Positions 1 to 6,014 of a stretch of DNA of 6,890 bases are shown in pieces (positions within the stretch are counted from its first letter, which is position 1; the number at the start of each line of letters is the position of its first letter). The notes under the pieces are model-generated. The model was not told where the DNA came from. It saw nothing but the letters and a program-made list of their open reading frames with translations, and ran no database searches. The stretch is from CAZVWW01 sp964631265 (GTDB lineage Bacteria; Thermotogota; Thermotogae; MWEM01), in assembly GCA_964631265.1 (NCBI GenBank), contig CAZVWW010000117.1, positions 1 through 6,890 of the forward strand, given 5' to 3'. The translations under genes and the position numbers were made by a program.

Positions 1-565
1 TGGGGATGATGTTGAAGCTGTTGCAGCCGTCAACAAAACCCGCCTCCTCAATCTCTTTCGGAATGCCCTGCATATAGGAGACCGTCAGCCAGGTTGAAAG
101 CGGTATGGTAAAGACGGAACCGGCCAGTATGACACCCATATAACTGTCAACCAGCCCCAGACCATCCATGATGACAAAGATGGGGACCAGGAGCATGATG
201 GGGGCGAACATATTCGCATAGATGACAAAGATCATCAGCGGCTTTTTCAGAAGGAACCGGTATCTTGCCAAAGCATAACCCGATGGGATGGCGATGATCA
301 GTGATATAAAACTGACCCCAATCCCGTAGATAAAGCTGTTCAAGAGGTATCTCGGAAATCTTGGAACCAGCTCAAACGCCTTGGCGAAATTGCTGAGGGT
401 CACCTTTTTCGGAAAGAGCGACGACGGACTCTCCCATGGAAGGTCGGCCGGCCTGAGGGCTGTTATGACCATCTGATAGATGGGGAGAAGCATAAAGGCG
501 ATAAAGAGTAATGCGAGTATCTGCAGAAAGATCTTTTTCCAGACGATTTTTGTACGTGGTTTCAC
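1..565 (-). CDS. ABC sugar transporter permease, MalG/CUT1 type (3' end cut by window edge)
   Basis: This is an inner-membrane permease subunit of a binding-protein-dependent sugar importer, the second permease of the pair. The visible 188 codons read MKPRTKIVWKKIF... from a GTG at 565-563. Hydrophobic segments lie at about residues 12-36, 76-100, 109-133 and 142-164. The EAA loop that contacts the ATPase begins at about residue 169 (IPKEIEEAGFVDGC), and the frame then leaves the window. The family is usually about 270-280 residues long, so roughly the last third is missing. The GTG start shares its G with the TAG stop of the upstream permease (TAGTG), with GATGAGG just before it as a possible ribosome site, so translation is probably coupled. 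An ATG at 575 in another frame gives only a short shadow. CUT1 membership follows from the MalF-like partner and the EAA loop; the transported sugar is not known. Confidence 0.9.
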   Translation of the reverse strand, partial: MKPRTKIVWKKIFLQILALLFIAFMLLPIYQMVITALRPADLPWESPSSLFPKKVTLSNFAKAFELVPRFPRYLLNSFIYGIGVSFISLIIAIPSGYALARYRFLLKKPLMIFVIYANMFAPIMLLVPIFVIMDGLGLVDSYMGVILAGSVFTIPLSTWLTVSYMQGIPKEIEEAGFVDGCNSFNIIP

Positions 566-1476
566 TATGCCTCATCCTCTCTTAATGTTCGGATATAGAA
601 GACGGAGATAAACGTGACAACGAGAACCTGAACGATTGTCATGGCCGAGGCCTTTCCGATACCGCCCAGCCTGAGCATCCGGAAGGACGTGTTGTAGATG
701 GCAATCGGCAGGGTCTCCGTGGCCCGGACGGGACCGCCCTGTGTGAGAACCCATATGACATCAAATGAGTTGAAGGTCCAGACCATGGAGAGCAGGCTGA
801 CCGTCAGCGTCACCGGTTTCATAATCGGCAGGGTGATCTTGAAAAACTGTTTCCACGCACCGGCTCCGTCCAGTCTGGCTGCTTCGTAATATGTCTCCGG
901 GATATTCTGCAGACCGGATATGAACATGATCACCATAAACGGCATTCCCGCCCAGGCGTCGATAACAAATGTTGTCATAAAGGCGCCAGCCGTGCTGGAA
1001 AAAAACGACACCGGGGAATCCACCAGCCCGCTCTTTAAGAGGATACTGTTCACGATTCCGAACTGACTGTTCAGGGTCCAGGCCCACATCATAGCGGCTA
1101 TTGCCCAGGGAATGGCCCAGGGGATCACAACGAGTGCCCTGTATATCTTTTTACCGATCAGGTATTTACTGTCCAGTAAAACGGCCGCCAGGATCCCCAC
1201 AACAACCTTTATGATCACCGACATGGCAACCCAGAGTAACGATCTTGAAAAGGCCGATACGAAATACGAGACATCCGGGTTGTAGATCTTGAAATTAAAG
1301 AGCCACTCGTAATTCGCCGTCCCCACAAATGACTGTGCGCTGGGGTTCAGGAACGTTCCCTTGTAAAAGGATGTCTTCAGAACGTTCAGCAGGGGAAATC
1401 CGATTAGAACAATAAACGCTAATAGCAGTGGAATAATCAATATATAAGGGACATGTGTTTTTTTCAACTTCTCCAC
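565..1476 (-). CDS. ABC sugar transporter permease, MalF/UgpA type
   Basis: This is the first inner-membrane permease subunit of the sugar importer. At 303 residues it has the usual length. Hydrophobic segments lie at about 11-33, 78-102, 112-134, 162-188, 218-243 and 277-297, giving the six-helix CUT1 core. The EAA loop is at about 197-221 (YYEAARLDGAGAWKQFFKI, then TLPIMKP). The motif LTQGGP near 244-249, followed by ETLPIAIYNTSF, is typical of MalF/UgpA-type permeases. The start is uncertain. GTG at 1476 gives MEKLKKTH, but AAAGG directly abuts it. A TTG three codons later (1467) has AAGGTGGAG upstream at better spacing, so the real protein may begin there. The gene follows the binding-protein gene after 84 bases containing a terminator, and overlaps the next permease by one base. 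Confidence 0.95.
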   Translation of the reverse strand: MEKLKKTHVPYILIIPLLLAFIVLIGFPLLNVLKTSFYKGTFLNPSAQSFVGTANYEWLFNFKIYNPDVSYFVSAFSRSLLWVAMSVIIKVVVGILAAVLLDSKYLIGKKIYRALVVIPWAIPWAIAAMMWAWTLNSQFGIVNSILLKSGLVDSPVSFFSSTAGAFMTTFVIDAWAGMPFMVIMFISGLQNIPETYYEAARLDGAGAWKQFFKITLPIMKPVTLTVSLLSMVWTFNSFDVIWVLTQGGPVRATETLPIAIYNTSFRMLRLGGIGKASAMTIVQVLVVTFISVFYIRTLREDEA

Positions 1477-1511
1477 CTTTCTCTCTTGATAATCATCTCA
1501 TGCTTTGCTTG

Positions 1512-1539
1512 ATAAAAACGGGGGAGGAAGACTCCCCCG
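1512..1539 (-). terminator. Intercistronic intrinsic terminator between binding-protein and permease genes
   Basis: Read on the minus strand, a perfect 8-bp stem CGGGGGAG / CTCCCCCG (1532-1539 and 1519-1526) closes a 5-nt loop and is followed at once by TTTTTATC. This is a classic Rho-independent terminator shape for leftward transcription. It lies about 20 bases after the binding-protein stop and about 36 bases before the permease start. Partial read-through here would give a higher binding-protein to permease ratio, a known pattern in binding-protein operons. The plus strand lacks a T-tract after the hairpin, so it is probably one-directional. Confidence 0.85.
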
Positions 1540-1560
1540 CATCAAAACGATTACAACGTG

Positions 1561-2778
1561 TTAATTTCCCTGGAGCAGATTGATCAGATAGGCAGCTGTG
1601 TCCATTGCCTCCTGCGGTGTACTCTGTCCGAGGATGACCTTTTGAAGCGCATCGATAACAGCCTGCTGTACGCCTTCCCAGTCCTTGATATTAACGGCTT
1701 CGGGAACACCGTACTGGATGGCCTCTACATAAGGTTTCCAGAATTCCGTCTGGAATTCGGGCAGTTCTTTTTCCTCAACCATCGGTGGAACAAAGCCGAG
1801 TGTGAGGTCCCATTTTTTCTGTTTCTCGAACGACGTCATGAAATTCATGAAGTCTTTTGCCAGTTCTTTGTTCTTTGACTGTGAGGAGATGGAGATACAG
1901 TCCGTAACGATAACGGTTGAGTAGGGTTTGTCTCCCATCGGTCCGGTCGGAATCGGGAATATACCAACGTCAATGCCCTTTTCCTCTGCGGCCTTGGCGT
2001 TGTGGATATGATCGATGAACATACCGATCTTCCCGCTCTCAAAGAGCTTGATCAGGTCTTCTCTTTTCCATTCGCTGATACCGGGCTGTGAATACTCACT
2101 GAGTTCAACATAAAAGTCCAGGGCCTGTACGCCGTTTTCATTGTTGATGATGGCCTCGCCCTCTTTGTTCACGATATTGCCGCCGTTGGCATAAAGATAC
2201 TGCTGGAACTGCGTGACGGTTGAAACGAATCGCTGTCCCGCAAGTCCGATGCCGTAAACATCACTGCCTGAGTTGTCGATAACCTTGGCCGCTGTCTTCA
2301 GTTCTGTCCAGTTTTTAGGGATATCGAGATTGTTCTCTGCGAACATCTCCTTGTTGTATATGAATGCCTTTGTTGACATTGCCCTGACAACCCCGTATGT
2401 CTTCCCGCTGTAAGAGACTGTGTCCCAGACACTGTCGTAATACATATCCCGCTTCTCCTGTGAGATATACTCATCAAGCGGGATTATGGCACCGAGATCG
2501 GCCAGTGCCGGTATCCATCTGGAACCGATGTACATAACATCGGGTGCGGATCCTGAACCGATTGATGTGATAATCTTGTTCCAGAGATTGCTCCAGCCGA
2601 CAAATTCCATTTCCACGTTAACCCCGGGATTGGCCTCTTCATACTCATTTCCGATGGCCTCCTGGTCCTCGATGGTATAGCCACCGCCTATCGGCAGCAG
2701 AACCCTCAGGGTCTCTTCAGAAAATGCCAGTCCGACAAAGAGAAAAGCAACCAACATCAAAACAACAAACTTCTTCAT
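1561..2778 (-). CDS. Extracellular sugar-binding protein (SBP family 1) of the ABC transporter
   Basis: This is the periplasmic or surface substrate-binding component that delivers sugar to the two permeases encoded after it. It is 405 residues long, typical of SBP_bac_1 proteins. The N-terminus is a clear signal peptide (MKKFVVLMLVAFLFVGLAFS, then EETLRV). Cleavage is likely after AFS at residue 20, by signal peptidase I, because no lipobox cysteine is present. The family signature is visible at about residues 76-102 (GSAPDVMYIGSRWIPALADL, then GAIIPLDEY). Many Trp/Tyr/Phe residues (for example W62, W66, W88) could stack on sugar rings. The ATG at 2778 is preceded by a near-ideal ribosome site AAGGAGGAG (2784-2792) at good spacing, consistent with high expression. 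The gene has its own strong promoter and a candidate operator in the divergent region. Chito-oligosaccharide, amino-sugar or other oligosaccharide substrates are possible, but the sequence does not decide. Confidence 0.95.
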   Translation of the reverse strand: MKKFVVLMLVAFLFVGLAFSEETLRVLLPIGGGYTIEDQEAIGNEYEEANPGVNVEMEFVGWSNLWNKIITSIGSGSAPDVMYIGSRWIPALADLGAIIPLDEYISQEKRDMYYDSVWDTVSYSGKTYGVVRAMSTKAFIYNKEMFAENNLDIPKNWTELKTAAKVIDNSGSDVYGIGLAGQRFVSTVTQFQQYLYANGGNIVNKEGEAIINNENGVQALDFYVELSEYSQPGISEWKREDLIKLFESGKIGMFIDHIHNAKAAEEKGIDVGIFPIPTGPMGDKPYSTVIVTDCISISSQSKNKELAKDFMNFMTSFEKQKKWDLTLGFVPPMVEEKELPEFQTEFWKPYVEAIQYGVPEAVNIKDWEGVQQAVIDALQKVILGQSTPQEAMDTAAYLINLLQGN

Positions 2779-2808
2779 AAATACTCCTCCTTAAAGAATG
2801 ATTTTAAA

Positions 2809-2844
2809 TAAATAATCATAAAAAACCACTATCATGATAATTTA
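2809..2844. promoter_or_regulatory. Candidate operator O1 (inverted repeat) in the transporter leader
   Basis: Left arm TAAATAATCATAA (2809-2821) and right arm TCATGATAATTTA (2832-2844) are complementary at 11 of 13 positions across a 10-nt spacer. The right arm overlaps a perfect 10-bp palindrome TATCATGATA (2830-2839). The repeat lies just downstream of the predicted transporter start point and upstream of the ribosome site, where bound repressor could block transcription. The left arm shares ATAATCATAA exactly with the repeat in front of the regulator gene. Binding by the neighbouring DeoR-family protein is inference. Confidence 0.6.
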
Positions 2845-2856
2845 CGATTCCTTTTG

Positions 2857-2885
2857 ATTATATAAAAAAAGAAAGCCAATTCCAA
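2857..2885 (-). promoter_or_regulatory. Sigma-70-type promoter of the sugar transporter operon
   Basis: On the minus strand, TTGGAA (2885-2880) is separated by exactly 17 bases, many of them T, from a perfect TATAAT (2862-2857). The predicted transcription start is near 2850, giving a leader of about 70 bases before the binding-protein ATG at 2778. The leader contains candidate operator O1 and the strong AAGGAGGAG ribosome site. Confidence 0.75.
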
Positions 2886-3033
2886 ATCGAATTAAACACC
2901 ATTATCCTGTTTTATACTCATTCGTGAGCGATTATGACCAGATAACTGGCGAAACGTCCAAAATGCACAAAAAAACAAAGAAATGTGATTGTTTTGGTCT
3001 ATGTGACATCCTTATGAAAACATGCTCTATAAA

Positions 3034-3161
3034 TATAATTAGTAATAGAACATAATAGTGTTATATAGGGAGTTTTATAGATATAATCCTATTAGAACGG
3101 TCATCATGGTATATAATACTACAAAAGACGATTTTCTTAACGAATACTATTCATATATAAT
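3034..3161 (+). promoter_or_regulatory. Cluster of rightward TATAAT boxes, candidate promoter(s) of the regulator operon
   Basis: Four perfect TATAAT hexamers face the regulator gene, at 3034-3039, 3082-3087, 3112-3117 and 3156-3161. None has a good TTGACA-like element at 16-18 bases; the closest are TTATGA at 3012 and TTCTTA at 3134. The third box overlaps a TGG-TATATA extended -10 alternative at 3107-3115. The fourth overlaps candidate operator O2, so repression there would be direct. AT-rich DNA produces such boxes by chance, so I cannot say which is used. Confidence 0.4.
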
Positions 3162-3187
3162 CATAAATGATAGGCTATTATGATTAT
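3157..3187. promoter_or_regulatory. Candidate operator O2 (inverted repeat) before the regulator gene
   Basis: A perfect 10-bp inverted repeat, ATAATCATAA (3157-3166) and TTATGATTAT (3178-3187), has an 11-nt spacer. It ends 20 bases before the regulator ATG and overlaps the last TATAAT box. The same decamer is found in O1 on the transporter side. One dyad before each divergent gene is the pattern expected for an autoregulated local repressor. Confidence 0.65.
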
Positions 3188-3207
3188 TTTGAAAAAGGGG
3201 CGGGAAC

Positions 3208-3969
3208 ATGCTGGCTGAAGAGAGAAGAATGGCCATCTTTAAGTACATCAAAGCCAAGAACAGTGCGAAAACGGAGGAGTTAATCCGGACATTCGATGTT
3301 TCCGGGAGCACTATCAGGCGGGATCTGGAGACACTGGCCATGAAGAAGCTGATTATCCGGACGCATAAGGGGGCCGTGCTCAATTCAACCAATGTTGAGA
3401 CCGAATTTCTCATGAATTACAATCAGCATCGGGAGGAAAAGGGAGAAATCGCCAAAAAGGGTCTGGCCCTCATCAACGAGGGGGATTTCATCGGCTTGAG
3501 CGGCGGGACAACGGCCTATATACTGGCCAATGAGATCATCAAATCACCGCTGCACAGTCTCTCCATCTTGACCAATTCGATTAACACCGCCTCGCTCTTT
3601 CTGGAGAGTGACAAGAATTTTGTGCTGGTCCTGGCCGGGGGGACCCCGATAAGAGGGACGTATGAGTGCATCGGCGACTTCACCATCAAGATGATCAACA
3701 CCTACAACCTCGACAAATACTTCTTCGGGGTGAACGGGCTGACGCTCCAGGATGGCATCTCGTTTAACAACATCGCCGAGGCGGAGGTTTCAAGGGCCTT
3801 TATTCAACGATCATCTGAGACTTATGTGATCGCCGATCACAGTAAATTCAACGTCCGAAAACCGGGAAGGGTCTGCTCGTTGAAGAAGATCACCGGTATC
3901 ATCACCGGGAACCATCTGAGCGATGACACAAGAGAGATGTATGCAAAATCAGAAATCAAAATTATATAG
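3208..3969 (+). CDS. DeoR-family sugar-phosphate-responsive transcriptional regulator
   Basis: This is a cytoplasmic DNA-binding repressor of the DeoR/GlpR/AgaR family with the standard length of 253 residues. The N-terminal winged helix-turn-helix spans about residues 1-57, starting MLAEERRMAIFKYI. Its recognition helix VSGSTIRRDLETL (31-43) carries the family signature. The C-terminal DeoRC sensor domain spans about 75-235 and shows GLSGGTTAYILA (96-107), LTNSIN (121-126), LAGG (142-145), GVNGL (174-178) and ADHSKF (209-214). In characterised members this domain binds phosphorylated sugars or sugar alcohols, and binding releases DNA. AAGGGG (3195-3200), seven bases before the ATG, supports the start. 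It is the first gene of the operon with the SIS and kinase genes and diverges from the transporter, so it probably controls both. The likely effector is the sugar phosphate made by the kinase, but which sugar is unknown. Confidence 0.93.
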   Translation: MLAEERRMAIFKYIKAKNSAKTEELIRTFDVSGSTIRRDLETLAMKKLIIRTHKGAVLNSTNVETEFLMNYNQHREEKGEIAKKGLALINEGDFIGLSGGTTAYILANEIIKSPLHSLSILTNSINTASLFLESDKNFVLVLAGGTPIRGTYECIGDFTIKMINTYNLDKYFFGVNGLTLQDGISFNNIAEAEVSRAFIQRSSETYVIADHSKFNVRKPGRVCSLKKITGIITGNHLSDDTREMYAKSEIKII

Positions 3970-3970
3970 C

Positions 3971-3976
3971 AGGAGG
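3971..3976 (+). promoter_or_regulatory. Ribosome binding site fixing the SIS gene start at ATG 3984
   Basis: AGGAGG lies two bases after the regulator stop. It is only one base from a GTG at 3978, but seven bases from the ATG at 3984, which is near-optimal. The SIS protein therefore most likely begins MLTKSEIK rather than two codons earlier. Confidence 0.85.
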
Positions 3977-3983
3977 CGTGCTT

Positions 3984-5000
3984 ATGCTGACAAAAAGCGA
4001 AATCAAGGATCAACCGGAGGTCTTTCACAGGATAAAGGAGAGCCACCCGGAGATACTCAACGACGTCCAGAACTTCATTCTGAAGAGTGATGCCAGGCAG
4101 GTGGGGTTCATCGGCTGCGGGTCCTCGTATTATCTGGGAATGGGGCTGGCCTGTCATCTGAACCGGCTATCATCAGAAGAGGTGACGGGACATTATTACA
4201 GCGGTTCTGAGATCATGCTCGGGTTAAGGCAGATCCCGGCGGATATGATCATGGTCGGGATCTCCCGTTCCGGGGAATCGTCGGAAACCGTTGCCGCTCT
4301 CAAGCAGTTGCAGAAAAAGGGAATCAAGACGGTGGCGCTCACCTGCGAGCCGGACAGCTCCATCGTCAAGCATGCGGATGTGCCGGTTGTCCTCGATTTT
4401 ATCGGGGAGAAATCAATCGTCATGACCAAATCCTTCACGGCAATGGCCTTTTCCTTCAGCCTGCTCTTGATGAAACTCTTCCAAGCGGAACGGGTGAGTG
4501 ACTATCTCAACGCAGTGACCGCATCAACGCAACAGATGATGGAAGAGGCCGATCAGCAACTCGATGCCGTCAAGGCTCATACCTTCGAGCATTATGTGCT
4601 GCTGGGCTACGATGAATACTACAGCGCCTGTATGGAAGGGCTTGTGAAGCTGACCGAGACGACCCTTTCCGAAGTGGACACCTATCAGACACTCGAATAC
4701 CGGCACGGCCCGAAATCGAAGGTCCGAAGGGGAACGCTGGCCTTCATCTCTTCAAACACGAAGACATACGACGAGGAGATGAAGATGGCCCGGGAGATCG
4801 AGAGCCTCGGGGGGAAAGTGCTTATCATGACTTCAGAGGCCAACTGCCCGATGGATTCGATCACATTCCCCGATGACACCCTCTACCAGGACTGGTTCCT
4901 CCGGGTGATCCCGTTGCAACTGACCGGTATCAAGAGGGCAGCCGAGAAGGGGTTGAACCCGGACGAGCCGAAGAATCTCTCGAAGGTTGTCAAACTGTAA
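3984..5000 (+). CDS. Double-SIS-domain sugar-phosphate isomerase/deaminase (AgaS/GlmS C-terminal type)
   Basis: This is a cytoplasmic enzyme acting on a phosphorylated keto- or amino-sugar, 338 residues from the ATG. The first SIS domain (about 35-168) has GFIGCGSSYYLG (41-52) and the phosphosugar loop ISRSGESSET (93-102). The second SIS domain (about 198-338) contains LEYRHGPKS (237-245), where Glu238 and His241 match the conserved pair of the GlmS isomerase half. The C-terminus NPDEPKNLSKVV resembles that of GlmS. There is no N-terminal glutaminase domain, so it is not glucosamine-6-phosphate synthase. The N-terminal DQPEVFHRI resembles AgaS-type proteins, which deaminate or isomerise galactosamine-6-phosphate, and GlcN-6-P deaminase-like or FrlB-like deglycase roles are also possible. 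It follows the regulator by 14 bases and overlaps the kinase start by one base. The class is confident; the substrate is inferred to be an amino-sugar phosphate. Confidence 0.88.
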   Translation: MLTKSEIKDQPEVFHRIKESHPEILNDVQNFILKSDARQVGFIGCGSSYYLGMGLACHLNRLSSEEVTGHYYSGSEIMLGLRQIPADMIMVGISRSGESSETVAALKQLQKKGIKTVALTCEPDSSIVKHADVPVVLDFIGEKSIVMTKSFTAMAFSFSLLLMKLFQAERVSDYLNAVTASTQQMMEEADQQLDAVKAHTFEHYVLLGYDEYYSACMEGLVKLTETTLSEVDTYQTLEYRHGPKSKVRRGTLAFISSNTKTYDEEMKMAREIESLGGKVLIMTSEANCPMDSITFPDDTLYQDWFLRVIPLQLTGIKRAAEKGLNPDEPKNLSKVVKL

Positions 5001-5971
5001 TGGATTTCTATCTCGGGGTCGATTCCGGCGGGACGAAGACGAAGACGGTCATCGTTGATGCCGACGGGGTTCTGAGAGCATCAAGTACAAAGGGCGCCAC
5101 CGACATCTTCAACACCGGTGTCGATGAGGCCAAGCGGATTCTCAATGCATCCATCAATGAGGTCCTCCAAAACACCGGCATACAGCGCCGGGAACTGACC
5201 TGTTCATGCTTCGGGATGTCAACCTACGGGGATATACCGGCCCGGATGCCGGCGATTGAGGAAATCGTTAAAAGTAGTATCAACCGGGACTACACGATCA
5301 TCAACGATGTCAGGGCTGCACTGGAAGGGGCCCATCCCCTGCGACCCGGGGTGGTCCTTCTGGTTGGGACCGGCGCTATGATCATGGGAAAGGACAGCGA
5401 CGACAACTGCTTCAGAATAGACGGCTGGGGCGAGAACGTCGGGGATCTCGGCAGCGGCTATTATATCGGCCGGAGAGGTTTGCAGGAGGCCTTCAAGGCT
5501 TATGACGGGCGAAACCCGGAGGCCGGTGCGCTTTTAGAGGCGGCGAGGAAGAACATGTGTGAAGGTGGCGATCTGAGAGAGATCATCCAGCGATGCAAGG
5601 GCAACAACAGTCGCTCCTATATCGCCAGCTTCTCCCGTTATGTTTCCACACTGGCCGATAAAGGGGATAAGCCCGGTCTAATGATAATCGAAAGAGCAGC
5701 TGATGAAGTTTATCTGAGCCTCGAAACCATTGCCAAAAGGATTGAAGACCCGCGAATCAACGTCTCCTATGCGGGCGGGGTCTTTCAATCAGAGATATTC
5801 TCAAGGCTTCTCAACGAGAAGGTCAACAGGTCGAACAGATACCGATGGAGCGATCCGGTGACAGATCCCGCCTTCGGTGCCGTTATCATGGCCATCAAGA
5901 AAGGGCGGAGAACGGGATATATCAAGAGTGTTGAACGGCTCCTTCAGAAGAACCGGCGCATGACAAAGTGA
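5000..5971 (+). CDS. BadF/BadG/BcrA/BcrD-family sugar kinase (N-acetylglucosamine-kinase-like)
   Basis: This is a cytoplasmic ATP-dependent kinase of the actin/hexokinase fold, 323 residues. Visible motifs are phosphate-1 GVDSGGTKTKT (6-16), NDVRAALEGAH with putative catalytic Asp103 (102-112), phosphate-2 VGTGAMIMG (122-130), the family loop GWGENVGDLGSGYYIG (142-157), and an adenosine-type motif SYAGGVF (256-262). Members include N-acetylglucosamine kinase and MurK, while BadF/BcrA proteins themselves are reductase activators. The Cys pattern needed for an activator iron-sulfur cluster is not evident, so a sugar kinase is favoured. One oddity is that the usual GDEGSG of NagK-like kinases reads GDLGSG here (Leu150). 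Start ATG 5000 overlaps the SIS stop (TAATG), indicating coupled translation. With the SIS enzyme it would phosphorylate the imported sugar before isomerisation or deamination. The substrate is unassigned. Confidence 0.88.
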   Translation: MDFYLGVDSGGTKTKTVIVDADGVLRASSTKGATDIFNTGVDEAKRILNASINEVLQNTGIQRRELTCSCFGMSTYGDIPARMPAIEEIVKSSINRDYTIINDVRAALEGAHPLRPGVVLLVGTGAMIMGKDSDDNCFRIDGWGENVGDLGSGYYIGRRGLQEAFKAYDGRNPEAGALLEAARKNMCEGGDLREIIQRCKGNNSRSYIASFSRYVSTLADKGDKPGLMIIERAADEVYLSLETIAKRIEDPRINVSYAGGVFQSEIFSRLLNEKVNRSNRYRWSDPVTDPAFGAVIMAIKKGRRTGYIKSVERLLQKNRRMTK

Positions 5972-5975
5972 CCCA

Positions 5976-5984
5976 TGGTATAAT
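5976..5984 (+). promoter_or_regulatory. Extended -10 promoter of the hemerythrin-cheX unit
   Basis: TGGTATAAT is a perfect extended -10 element (TGnTATAAT) starting five bases after the kinase stop. The best upstream hexamer is ATGACA at 5960-5965, but its 13-base spacing is too short, so the extended -10 would carry the activity. The predicted start near 5991 lies inside a small palindrome GTTAT-CT-ATAAC (5987-5998), a possible but unproven operator. No terminator separates the kinase gene from this unit, so read-through is also possible. Confidence 0.6.
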
Positions 5985-6014
5985 AAGTTATCTATAACGA
6001 ATTGAGGTGTCCGT

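Larger units (their letters stand above)
2779..3207. other. AT-rich divergent intergenic control region
   Basis: This 429-bp stretch separates the leftward transporter operon from the rightward regulator operon. No convincing coding frame is present. It contains the transporter promoter (2857-2885), two related inverted repeats (2809-2844 and 3157-3187) and a run of rightward TATAAT boxes. The central part (about 2890-3030) holds only minor dyads, such as CCAG-ATAA-CTGG near 2939-2950 and CTCA-TTCG-TGAG near 2918-2929, for which I assign no role. No terminator or RNA gene is seen. Confidence 0.85.

Noticed and set aside
372..575. 67-codon minus-strand frame starting at ATG 575
   Set aside because: The GTG-initiated frame from 565 encodes a permease with an EAA loop running to the window edge; the ATG frame is an out-of-frame overlap.
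1558..1878. 106-codon plus-strand open frame opposite the binding-protein gene
   Set aside because: It lies wholly antisense to a well-supported SBP gene, shows no recognisable domain and has no ribosome site; it is a shadow frame.
2984..3006. Two TGTGA pentamers resembling CRP half-sites
   Set aside because: They are in direct rather than inverted orientation, so they do not form a CRP-type TGTGA-N6-TCACA site.
3978..3983. GTG at 3978 as start of the SIS gene
   Set aside because: AGGAGG would be only one base away; the ATG at 3984 has seven-base spacing.
3984..5000. Identification of the SIS gene as glmS or murQ
   Set aside because: It lacks the N-terminal glutaminase domain of GlmS, and has two SIS domains with an E...HGP motif rather than the single-SIS MurQ layout.
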